Assembly (NCBI GenBank): GCA_029256665.1 | Contig: JAQSXN010000347.1 | Span: 1 to 5,172, forward strand | Length of the DNA stretch: 5,172 bases | Source of the DNA: Paenibacillus sp. | GTDB lineage: Bacteria; Bacillota; Bacilli; Paenibacillales; Paenibacillaceae | Reading direction: 5' to 3' | Part shown: positions 1 to 5,172 of the stretch, one piece after another | Numbering within the stretch: position 1 is the stretch's first letter | How the letters are laid out: each line of letters starts with the position of its first letter | Notes under the pieces: model-generated | The model's input: only the letters and a program-made list of their open reading frames with translations | The model's database searches: none | Told to the model about the DNA's origin: nothing | Translations under genes and position numbers: made by a program

Positions 1-509
1 CCCGGGACCGCTTTGTGCTGGAGAAGGGCGAATACGTCTTTATGGCCGGATCTTCCAGCTCGGATATTAGGCGCCGCGTTTCCGCGCGGCTTCGGGGCGC
101 CACGGCGATTCCGAACCGCGATCTGACGGTTTCCACGAGAGCCGAGAACTACGATGACTACGAACAAGTTTTGTTGGACGAAAGCGCGGAAGGCGGCACT
201 TGCGTCACGCCGATCTCCGGCGGCTCCGGCTGGATCGAATTCGGCGATGTCGAGTTGGAGAACTGCTCCGGCGCCCGTGCTTTCGTCGGCCGCGTGTCGG
301 TCGGGGCTGCGGGCGGCACGCTTTCCATAGCGTTGGCCGAACAGAACGGAGCCGCCATGGGCGGCGCCTTGTTGGACGCGGACGGATCCGGTCAGTGGAA
401 GGATATCCGAATTCCGCTATCGGGCTTGATCGATCCGCATTCGGTCGGCGTCTTGCGGGTAAACCTTGCGGGGGACGTCAGGCTGAGCCGATTCGAGCTT
501 GAAATCTAA
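1..509 (+). CDS. Glycoside hydrolase family 3 (beta-glucosidase type), C-terminal part with Fn3-like domain and CBM6-like module; 5' end outside window
   Basis: The frame is open from nt 3 (RDRFVLEKGEYVF...) to a TAA at 507-509, giving 168 visible residues with no start of their own; the GTG at 15 lies inside the conserved domain and is not the start. Fragment residues 1-30 match the end of the GH3 fibronectin-III-like domain, whose signature is a Leu-x-x-Gly-Glu-Tyr strand followed by GSSSSDIR (residues 16-23). Residues about 43-168 resemble a family 6 carbohydrate-binding module: an opening RAENYDDY, a central GSGWIEF with Trp77, a second Trp132 in GQWKDI, and a closing beta strand. GH3 enzymes remove terminal sugars (often beta-glucosyl or beta-xylosyl) from oligosaccharides, and the CBM would hold substrate. 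The closing strand (DVRLSRFELEI) lacks the Asn usually seen in the CBM6 ligand loop, so its binding may be altered. The exact sugar and whether the enzyme is secreted cannot be told from this piece. Confidence 0.75.
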   Translation, partial: RDRFVLEKGEYVFMAGSSSSDIRRRVSARLRGATAIPNRDLTVSTRAENYDDYEQVLLDESAEGGTCVTPISGGSGWIEFGDVELENCSGARAFVGRVSVGAAGGTLSIALAEQNGAAMGGALLDADGSGQWKDIRIPLSGLIDPHSVGVLRVNLAGDVRLSRFELEI

Positions 510-515
510 CCGTTT

Positions 516-539
516 CGCCTTACCTGGCACGGGTAAGCG
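516..539 (+). other. Stem-loop just after the GH3 stop codon, without U-tract
   Basis: CTTACC (519-524) and GGTAAG (532-537) form a perfect 6-bp inverted repeat around a 7-nt loop. The stem can extend by CG (516-517) with CG (538-539) if C518 is bulged. It lies 9 nt after the TAA of the GH3 gene. No run of T follows, so it is not a standard intrinsic terminator. It could protect the 3' end of the GH3 mRNA or be a leader structure. Transcription may continue into the kinase gene. Confidence 0.35.
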
Positions 540-554
540 GGCACTTGGCGGTTA

Positions 555-563
555 TGCTAGAAT
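555..563 (+). promoter_or_regulatory. Candidate extended -10 promoter element for the kinase-regulator operon
   Basis: TGC-TAGAAT (555-563) matches the extended -10 pattern TGn-TATAAT with one mismatch in the hexamer. No convincing -35 box sits 16-18 bp upstream (535-540 reads AAGCGG), which extended -10 promoters tolerate. Transcription would begin near 570, about 35 nt before the chosen ATG at 607, and would exclude the alternative in-frame ATG at 562. This is sequence similarity only. Confidence 0.35.
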
Positions 564-590
564 GGAGGAAACAATAGCCGGGAAGCCGGC

Positions 591-596
591 AGGGAG
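591..596 (+). promoter_or_regulatory. Ribosome binding site for the kinase gene
   Basis: AGGGAG (591-596) is a partial Shine-Dalgarno match lying 10 nt before the ATG at 607 and 16 nt before the in-frame ATG at 613. This spacing favours 607. The earlier in-frame starts (TTG at 499, ATG at 562) have no Shine-Dalgarno match in front of them. Confidence 0.5.
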
Positions 597-606
597 ACGG
601 ACGCCT

Positions 607-2412
607 ATGTTCATGAACTTCTTCCAGCGGCTCGCGAACCGCACGAACGACATTCGGATCAAGAACAAATTGATCGTGTCCTTCATTCTGGTCGTCTTTG
701 TGCCCATCCTGATCGTTGGCGTGTTTCTAACCTCCTCCTTCCGCCAGAACGTGCTCGATCAAGCGACTCAGCAGGTAGGCAGCAACGTGGAGCGGGTCAA
801 GTCGCAGATCGCGGGCATCGTGAGGATGCCGCTGGAGATATCGGATAATTTGCTCAGCGACGACAGGCTGATGGACGTCGTGAACACGCATTATCCGACC
901 ACGTATTCGGTTGTCGCCGCGTATCGGGAGTATCGTGATTTCCGCGACTCCGTCAAGCTGTACAACGAGATCCATAATGTCCGATTCTACTATACGAACC
1001 CGACGATGCTGGACAACTGGGAGTTTCTCAGAGCGACGCCAGAGAAGATGCGCGAACCGTGGTTCAAGCAGGCGACCGAGGAGGACGGCATCCGCTGGTT
1101 GTACGTAGAGGACGAGACGAAGGGAAATCAGAAGTTTCTCAGCCTCGTGCGCAAAGTCAACTTTCCGCTCTATCGGACGAGCGGCGTGCTCGTCATCACG
1201 ATCGATCCGGACGTGCTCGGCAGCATGATGCGCCAAGAAGCGTTCGATACGATGATCATCGAGGACAACGGTTATATCGTGGCCGCCAAGGATAGCGCGC
1301 TCGTCGGCCGAAATATTAACGACATCACCTTCGACAGCCCGCTGGCGGGCAAGCCGGAGGGCACCTATGAATTCAACTATGCCGGCAAACCTTCGCGCGT
1401 CGTCATCGAGAAGCTGGTGCCGGCCTCCAGCCGCAACGGGCTGAGCATCGTATCGGTGTTCGCGGTCGACAGCATCGTCGGCGGAGCCAACCGGATCAGC
1501 ATGCTGGGGCTTGTCATTATGCTCATCAGCTTTGCCGTCGCTTGGATTCTCATTTATTTGACTTCCACTCTCATATCGAAGCGCATGCTGGTGCTGCACA
1601 AGGATCTCAACAAAGTCGCGATGGGCGATCTCAACGTCATCTCGACCGTCAGCGGCAACGACGAGCTGGGGCTGTTGTCCCGCCAGTTCAACAACATGGT
1701 GGTCAGCATCCGCGGACTGATGGACGAGGTGGCGGATTCGGAGAGCCAGAAGGCGCAGCTGTTGCTGCGTCAACGCGAGATCAAGCTCAAGATGATGGCG
1801 AGCCAGATCAATCCGCACTTTTTGTTCAACGCGCTGGAGTCCATCCGAATGAAAGCCCATATGAACGGGCAGAAGGAAATATCCGTGGTCGTTCGCATGC
1901 TGGGCAAGATGATTCGGCAAAACCTGGAGGTCGGCAATCGCAGAATCGCGATCCGGGACGAGATCGAGGTCGTGCGCTGCTATCTGGAAATCCAGAAGTT
2001 CCGTTACGGAAGCGAGCGTCTCTCCTTCATGCTGGACGTCGAAGAATCCTGCGCGGCGGTAGAGCTGCCGCCGCTCGTCATTCAGCCGCTGGTCGAGAAC
2101 GCGGTCGTGCACGGGCTGGACCACGTCGAGCAAGGAGGCTTCGTATCGGTGCGCGTGTACCGGGAGGACGACGACGTTCGGATCGAGATCAAGGATAACG
2201 GAGCAGGCATCGACGTTGGCAGGATGGCGGGCATTAACCGCTCTCTTGACGATATGGAAGAAGAAGAGCAATACCGGATCGGCCTGCGCAACGTGCACCA
2301 GCGGCTGATCATGATTTACGGGGACCAATACGGGCTGCGTATCGACAGCGAGCCCGGCGAAGGAACGTTCATTGCGTTCAACATACCGACTGGGGGGACA
2401 CGGCATGCATAA
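607..2412 (+). CDS. YesM-family sensor histidine kinase (two-component system, carbohydrate-type)
   Basis: A 601-residue membrane kinase. After a short cytoplasmic start, transmembrane segment 1 is at about residues 22-44. An extracytoplasmic sensor region spans about 45-298 (Cache-like by family), transmembrane segment 2 about 299-321, HAMP about 320-375 with the typical DELG (352-355), a coiled-coil linker about 376-398, then the His_kinase domain with phospho-acceptor His404 in QINPHFLFNALES. The ATPase domain follows: N-box Asn498 in PLVENAVVHG, G1 box DNGAG (530-534), G2 box GLRN (559-562) and a closing GEGTF. All catalytic motifs are present, so it should be active. The kinase would pass phosphate to the regulator encoded next, whose gene overlaps by 8 bp. 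ATG 607 was chosen because the open frame back to a TTG at 499 overlaps the GH3 gene and adds 36 residues unlike the family. ATG 613 is the nearest alternative. The ligand is unknown; a sugar or sugar-binding protein is likely from context. Confidence 0.93.
   Translation: MFMNFFQRLANRTNDIRIKNKLIVSFILVVFVPILIVGVFLTSSFRQNVLDQATQQVGSNVERVKSQIAGIVRMPLEISDNLLSDDRLMDVVNTHYPTTYSVVAAYREYRDFRDSVKLYNEIHNVRFYYTNPTMLDNWEFLRATPEKMREPWFKQATEEDGIRWLYVEDETKGNQKFLSLVRKVNFPLYRTSGVLVITIDPDVLGSMMRQEAFDTMIIEDNGYIVAAKDSALVGRNINDITFDSPLAGKPEGTYEFNYAGKPSRVVIEKLVPASSRNGLSIVSVFAVDSIVGGANRISMLGLVIMLISFAVAWILIYLTSTLISKRMLVLHKDLNKVAMGDLNVISTVSGNDELGLLSRQFNNMVVSIRGLMDEVADSESQKAQLLLRQREIKLKMMASQINPHFLFNALESIRMKAHMNGQKEISVVVRMLGKMIRQNLEVGNRRIAIRDEIEVVRCYLEIQKFRYGSERLSFMLDVEESCAAVELPPLVIQPLVENAVVHGLDHVEQGGFVSVRVYREDDDVRIEIKDNGAGIDVGRMAGINRSLDDMEEEEQYRIGLRNVHQRLIMIYGDQYGLRIDSEPGEGTFIAFNIPTGGTRHA
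2392..2398 (+). promoter_or_regulatory. Ribosome binding site for the response regulator gene
   Basis: GGGGGGA (2392-2398) sits inside the last codons of the kinase gene, 6 nt before the ATG at 2405. It decides this start over the in-frame upstream codon at 2372, because translation from 2405 begins exactly at the first beta strand of the receiver domain (MHKVMIVDDEP). Confidence 0.6.
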
Positions 2413-3955
2413 GGTGATGATCGTGGACGACGAACCGATGATCAGGCAAGGATTGCAAACCTTAATCGAATGGGAACGTCTCGGCTTCGAGATCGCGGGC
2501 ACGGCAGCCAATGGCAAGGAAGCGATCGAGCAGCATGCGAAGCTGCGGCCCGATCTCATTCTGATCGATATCCGAATGCCGGTCATGGACGGACTCAAAG
2601 CCATCGAGGGCATTAGGCAGACGGACGCCGAGTGCCACATTCTCATCCTGAGCGGATATGCGGATTTCAATTACGCCAAACAAGCGATTATTCACGGCGT
2701 GGGAGGTTACGTCGTCAAGCCGATCGACGAAGACGAGTTGGAAAGCTACGTCGAGCGCGCCGCCAAGGAGCTGAATTCGCGCCGGTCGACGGGCCCGGGG
2801 TTTGGCGAACGCAACGTTACGCTGCTGCGGGAAGAGCTGCTGCAGAGCTTGGCCGAGGGCAGGACTCCGGAGGACGGAAGTCTGGACGAGCGCGAGGCAG
2901 CCGCCCTGTTCGGCTCCGCGGCCGCGATGGAAGGCAGCCGTCTTGTGCTTGTCGAGCTGTACAGCCGGGAGCACTCGCTGACGATGAAGACGGTTGCGAA
3001 GAAAAAACTCACGGAGCTGATCGAGGCGAAGGATCAGGGCTGGGTGTTCTCTGCGGAGCCCTATATCGGCATGCTGCTTAGGAACGGGCCTTGGCTAAGA
3101 GGCGGCATGGAGACCATCCGCGAAGCGCTGGAGGAAGCCTGCGGCAGCCGTATCCGGTATACGGCGATTGCCGGCCCGCCCATGAAAGCCTTAGCGGATA
3201 TTCCCTCCGCGAGCGCCGGCGCGAAGGCGAAGCTTAGACGCCGTTTCCTTCTGGGAAGCGGGCTTATTTACGACGCGACGGAATTGAACGGGGGCATGAA
3301 ACAGCCAGAACGCGAGCCTTTGACGATCGAGGAGATGTCGCAGCTCTTGTTCTACCGTATCGATCTCGGCAACGGCCACGACGTGCTGCAGCAGGTCGAC
3401 GAATTCGCCCAAGACCTCGTGCGAATAGGCGATTCGGAGCAGACGCTCAAGAGCAACTGGGCGCAGCTCCTTACTCTGATGCTGAACAAAGCCGCGGCCT
3501 TCTATCCCCAGCTGTCGCTCAAGGACGATCTCTATATGGTGACGCGTCTATACCTCGCCCATCACTATGACGAGATGCTGGACGAAGTGAAGACGAGGCT
3601 GACCGACTTGACGGCGAAGCTCGGCGGAACCGACGGCAACGGCACGATGAAACGCGTGACGGATTTCATCGAGCGCCACTACAGCGAGCAGCTCCGACTG
3701 GAGACGCTCGCGGATTTGTTCAACTACAACAGCGGCTATCTGGGCAAGCTATTCAAGAGCCATACGGGCGAGACGTTCAACACCTACCTCGACAAGGTGC
3801 GGATCGAGCAGGCCATCAGGCTGCTTCGCGAGGGGCACAAGGTGCATCAGGCGGCGGAGCGCGTCGGATACGCGAACGTGGATTATTTCCACGCGAAGTT
3901 CAAGAAGTACAAGGGCGTTTCTCCTTCTTCCTACAAGAGCTCTGGGGAGAAATAG
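2405..3955 (+). CDS. YesN-family response regulator: receiver domain plus AraC-type DNA-binding domain
   Basis: 516 residues. The receiver domain (about 1-120) carries the acidic pair Asp8-Asp9, phospho-acceptor Asp55 in LIDIRMP, switch residue Ser83 in ILSGYADF and Lys105 in VVKPID, so all expected residues are present. The middle (about 125-415) is the poorly conserved linker of YesN proteins. Its stretch around AKLRRRFLLGSGLIYD resembles the region often described as a degenerate GGDEF-like fold. The C-terminus holds two helix-turn-helix units of the AraC/XylS type: VTDFIERHY (418-426) leads into the first (about 432-455), and the second (about 478-511) has VGYANVDYFHAKFKK and ends in the family signature GVSPSSYK. 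Phosphorylated protein would bind direct repeats near a promoter and activate sugar-uptake genes, most plausibly the permease operon at 4232. The ATG lies within the end of the kinase gene (ATGCATAA overlap), indicating coupled translation. A clear terminator follows about 95 nt after the TAG. Confidence 0.93.
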   Translation: MHKVMIVDDEPMIRQGLQTLIEWERLGFEIAGTAANGKEAIEQHAKLRPDLILIDIRMPVMDGLKAIEGIRQTDAECHILILSGYADFNYAKQAIIHGVGGYVVKPIDEDELESYVERAAKELNSRRSTGPGFGERNVTLLREELLQSLAEGRTPEDGSLDEREAAALFGSAAAMEGSRLVLVELYSREHSLTMKTVAKKKLTELIEAKDQGWVFSAEPYIGMLLRNGPWLRGGMETIREALEEACGSRIRYTAIAGPPMKALADIPSASAGAKAKLRRRFLLGSGLIYDATELNGGMKQPEREPLTIEEMSQLLFYRIDLGNGHDVLQQVDEFAQDLVRIGDSEQTLKSNWAQLLTLMLNKAAAFYPQLSLKDDLYMVTRLYLAHHYDEMLDEVKTRLTDLTAKLGGTDGNGTMKRVTDFIERHYSEQLRLETLADLFNYNSGYLGKLFKSHTGETFNTYLDKVRIEQAIRLLREGHKVHQAAERVGYANVDYFHAKFKKYKGVSPSSYKSSGEK

Positions 3956-4011
3956 GGCGAAAGAACGGAACGGTGGACGCGCTGTCATAGTTGGCTCGAT
4001 TTGCGGACAGC

Positions 4012-4026
4012 TCTCCGAAAGGGAGA
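4012..4026 (+). other. Small hairpin in the 3' untranslated region of the regulator gene
   Basis: TCTCC (4012-4016) pairs with GGAGA (4022-4026) around a GAAAG loop; AG (4009-4010) and CT (4028-4029) can add two pairs after one mismatch. It has no U-tract. Its 3' arm overlaps a segment (4021-4030) that is also complementary to the loop of the terminator at 4051-4089, so the two pairings exclude each other. Confidence 0.35.
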
Positions 4027-4050
4027 ACTCGCGACTTGCCGCCGCCATAG

Positions 4051-4089
4051 AAAGGCCATGCAGGGGAGTTTTTCCAGCATGGCCTTTTT
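4051..4089 (+). terminator. Rho-independent terminator of the kinase-regulator operon
   Basis: AAAGGCCATGC (4051-4061) and GCATGGCCTTT (4077-4087) form a perfect 11-bp stem with a 15-nt loop, and the 3' arm runs into TTTTT (4085-4089). The loop can close further with GG (4063-4064) against CC (4074-4075). It stands about 95 nt after the TAG of the regulator gene and before the permease promoter region, separating the regulatory genes from the transport operon. The stem has only three A residues on its left side, so a strong terminator for the opposite strand is unlikely. Confidence 0.88.
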
Positions 4090-4113
4090 GGTTTCGCGCC
4101 GCATCGCCGATTT

Positions 4114-4136
4114 TGACATGATTTTATGACTGATTT
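4114..4136 (+). repeat. Imperfect direct repeat upstream of the permease; candidate regulator binding site
   Basis: TGACATGATTT (4114-4124) is followed by TGACTGATTT (4127-4136). The copies are identical apart from one extra A, and begin 13 bp apart. The pair lies between the terminator and the permease gene, about 95-118 bp before its ATG. AraC-type regulators usually contact direct repeats near the -35 region, so this is a candidate target for the YesN-type protein. Assignment is inference; only the repeat is seen. Confidence 0.35.
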
Positions 4137-4163
4137 GGCAGGTGCCCTTGAGAGTCGGATATC
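4135..4163 (+). promoter_or_regulatory. Weak candidate promoter for the permease operon
   Basis: TTGGCA (4135-4140) matches the -35 consensus at five of six positions, and 17 bp later GATATC (4158-4163) is a poor -10 box (three of six). A perfect TTGACA at 4113-4118 has no acceptable -10 at 16-18 bp. A weak -10 would suit an activator-dependent promoter, with the direct repeat at 4114-4136 overlapping its -35 side. The exact start is not decided by sequence. Confidence 0.22.
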
Positions 4164-4213
4164 CGTTAAGATTAAGTCAACAAACAACAGCAAGTCGCGA
4201 GAAGGCGTCAGCA

Positions 4214-4220
4214 GGGGAGG
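4214..4220 (+). promoter_or_regulatory. Ribosome binding site for the permease gene
   Basis: GGGGAGG (4214-4220) is a strong Shine-Dalgarno match 11 nt before the ATG at 4232. No other in-frame start with a comparable site lies nearby; the in-frame ATG at 4241 would be 20 nt away. Confidence 0.65.
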
Positions 4221-4231
4221 AAGATTGCCAG

Positions 4232-5172
4232 ATGAAAACAATGCCGTCTACGGAACGGCGCCGCGTATCGGCAGCCGACAAACGAAAGCGTTTTCTCGGA
4301 AGAATGGTCGAGCACCGGTATTTGTACATGATGTCGCTCCCATTCGTCTTATGGATTATCGTGTTCAGCTACGTTCCCATTTGGGGCTGGCTTATGGCGT
4401 TCCAGAATTATAAGCCGAGATTCTCGATCTTGAATCAGAAGTGGGTCGGACTCGACAACTTCGTCGAGCTGTTCTCGGACGAGCGGTTCTATCTCGTGCT
4501 CCGCAACACGCTCGGCATGAGCGTCATGGGACTGATCGTCAGCTTTACGGTTCCGATCATATTCGCCTTATTCATTAACGAAATCAAGAACCAGTTCTTC
4601 AAACGTTCCATCCAAACGATCTCGTACCTGCCCCACTTCGTTTCTTGGGTCGTCGTCGCGGGTCTCGTAACGAAGATGCTGTCGACGGACGGCGGCGCGG
4701 TCAATCAGCTCTTGATGTCGCTGAACTTGATCGACAGCCCGATCCAGTTCATGGCCAAAGGCGAGTGGTTCTGGTCCATCGTGACCGCATCGGACGCTTG
4801 GAAGGAAACGGGCTGGAACTCCATCATCTTCTTGGCCGCGATGAGCGGCATCGATCCCGAGCAGTACGAAGCGGCGACGGTCGACGGCGCGGGACGCTTC
4901 CGCAAGATGTGGCACATTACGCTGCCGGGCATTCGCACGACGTTCATGGTTTTGTTCATCCTGTCGATCGGCCACCTGATCAGCATCGGCTTCGAGAAGC
5001 AATTCCTGCTCGGCAACCCGCTGGTCAGCGATTACTCCGAGGTGCTCGATCTGTACGCGCTCAACTACGGCATCAATCTCAGCCGATATTCGTACGGCAC
5101 GGCCATCGGCATTTTCAACTCCGTCGTCAGCATCATCCTAGTATTTACCGCGAACTATATTTACAAACGAGT
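4232..5172 (+). CDS. ABC sugar transporter permease, LplB type (CUT1 family); 3' end outside window
   Basis: The frame from ATG 4232 stays open to the window edge (313 codons plus two bases), so the stop is just outside. Members of this family are about 310-330 residues, so only about ten residues are missing. A basic cytoplasmic N-terminus (RRRVSAADKRKR) precedes six hydrophobic segments at about 31-53, 92-116, 127-149, 181-205, 236-256 and 290-310. The EAA loop that docks on the ATPase subunit is intact: EAATVDGAG (213-221) followed by ITLP (229-232). The start YLYMMSLPFVLW and the loop WVGLDNFVELF are typical of LplB-like inner-membrane permeases for oligosaccharide or polysaccharide-derived sugars. 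Its usual partners, a second permease of YtcP type and a lipoprotein binding protein, would be expected downstream; the ATPase is often a shared MsmX-type protein encoded elsewhere. The substrate cannot be read from sequence. The gene is separated from the regulator gene by a terminator and probably has its own promoter. Confidence 0.92.
   Translation, partial: MKTMPSTERRRVSAADKRKRFLGRMVEHRYLYMMSLPFVLWIIVFSYVPIWGWLMAFQNYKPRFSILNQKWVGLDNFVELFSDERFYLVLRNTLGMSVMGLIVSFTVPIIFALFINEIKNQFFKRSIQTISYLPHFVSWVVVAGLVTKMLSTDGGAVNQLLMSLNLIDSPIQFMAKGEWFWSIVTASDAWKETGWNSIIFLAAMSGIDPEQYEAATVDGAGRFRKMWHITLPGIRTTFMVLFILSIGHLISIGFEKQFLLGNPLVSDYSEVLDLYALNYGINLSRYSYGTAIGIFNSVVSIILVFTANYIYKR
4282..4296 (+). promoter_or_regulatory. 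cre-like site (CcpA operator) inside the start of the permease gene
   Basis: ACGAAAGCGTTTTCT fits the cre consensus WTGNAANCGNWNNCW at every fixed position except the second (C instead of T). It lies 50-64 bp into the coding region, where CcpA sites are known to block elongation in Bacillus-type bacteria. A sugar uptake operon is a sensible target. One short match may still be chance, since the bases also encode the basic DKRKRFL stretch. Confidence 0.35.

Noticed and set aside
564..580. Strong SD-like GGAGG at 564-568 that could signal a start near 574
   Set aside because: The only in-frame codon at the right distance is ATA, a very rare initiator, and the site overlaps the candidate promoter. 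ATG 607 fits the family N-terminus better.
727..2670. A 647-codon open frame on the minus strand, antisense to the kinase gene and the start of the regulator gene
   Set aside because: The + strand frame has complete kinase and receiver motifs. The antisense translation has no recognisable domain and is rich in His, Asp, Arg and Gln, as expected from the mirror of GC-rich codons. It is a shadow frame.
4113..4141. Perfect TTGACA at 4113-4118 as the -35 box of the permease promoter
   Set aside because: With 16-18 bp spacing there is no acceptable -10 sequence (17 bp gives TGGCAG). It was kept only as part of the direct repeat region.
3900..4241. Minus-strand open frame of 113 codons across the intergenic region
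   Set aside because: It runs through the perfect terminator stem and the end of the regulator gene, has no domain-like pattern and no ribosome binding site that I can see.
4126..4413. Plus-strand open frame of 95 codons starting in the intergenic region
   Set aside because: It overlaps the permease in another frame, lacks a Shine-Dalgarno site and reads as low-content sequence. The permease frame with its EAA loop is clearly the coding one.
4489..5016. Minus-strand open frames of 71, 144 and 103 codons opposite the permease
   Set aside because: They are antisense shadows of a well-supported membrane protein gene and have no independent motif.
1..5172. CRISPR array, insertion sequence, tRNA or rRNA genes, phage or defence genes
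   Set aside because: I found no repeated spacers, no inverted-repeat-bounded transposase, no tRNA-like cloverleaf and no such protein motifs. Nearly all of the window is explained by four ordinary genes.

Overview
The window looks like chromosomal DNA from a GC-rich member of the Paenibacillaceae (Paenibacillus or Cohnella type). The reasons are the gene set itself (a YesM/YesN-type two-component pair next to an LplB-type sugar ABC permease and a glycoside hydrolase), Gram-positive style ribosome binding sites, and third-position GC-rich codon use. The genus assignment is inference from family knowledge; no marker gene is present.

Layout, all on the + strand. (1) Positions 1-509: the 3' end of a gene that begins outside the window. 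It encodes the C-terminal fibronectin-III-like domain of a family 3 glycoside hydrolase followed by a CBM6-like carbohydrate-binding module. (2) Positions 510-606: a short gap with a stem-loop lacking a U-tract, a candidate extended -10 promoter element and a modest ribosome binding site. (3) Positions 607-2412: a YesM-family membrane sensor histidine kinase. (4) Positions 2405-3955: a YesN-family response regulator with an AraC-type DNA-binding domain, overlapping the kinase gene by 8 bp and so probably translationally coupled. (5) Positions 3956-4231: a 276-bp intergenic region with a small hairpin, a clear rho-independent terminator, an imperfect direct repeat and weak promoter-like boxes. 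(6) Positions 4232-5172: an LplB-type ABC sugar permease. It has no stop codon in the window but is complete except for roughly the last ten residues.

How the genes probably work together: the kinase would sense an extracellular ligand (a sugar, or a sugar-loaded binding protein) through its extracytoplasmic domain and phosphorylate the AraC-type regulator at Asp55. The regulator would then activate the transporter operon that starts at 4232. The transporter would import an oligosaccharide, and the upstream GH3 enzyme would release or process sugars of the same polymer. A cre-like sequence just inside the permease gene would fit added carbon-catabolite control.

I see no sign of a novel system here. 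This is a well-known type of carbohydrate-utilisation locus, and the points most worth checking are regulatory: the repeat upstream of the permease, the cre-like site, and alternative RNA pairing around the terminator.
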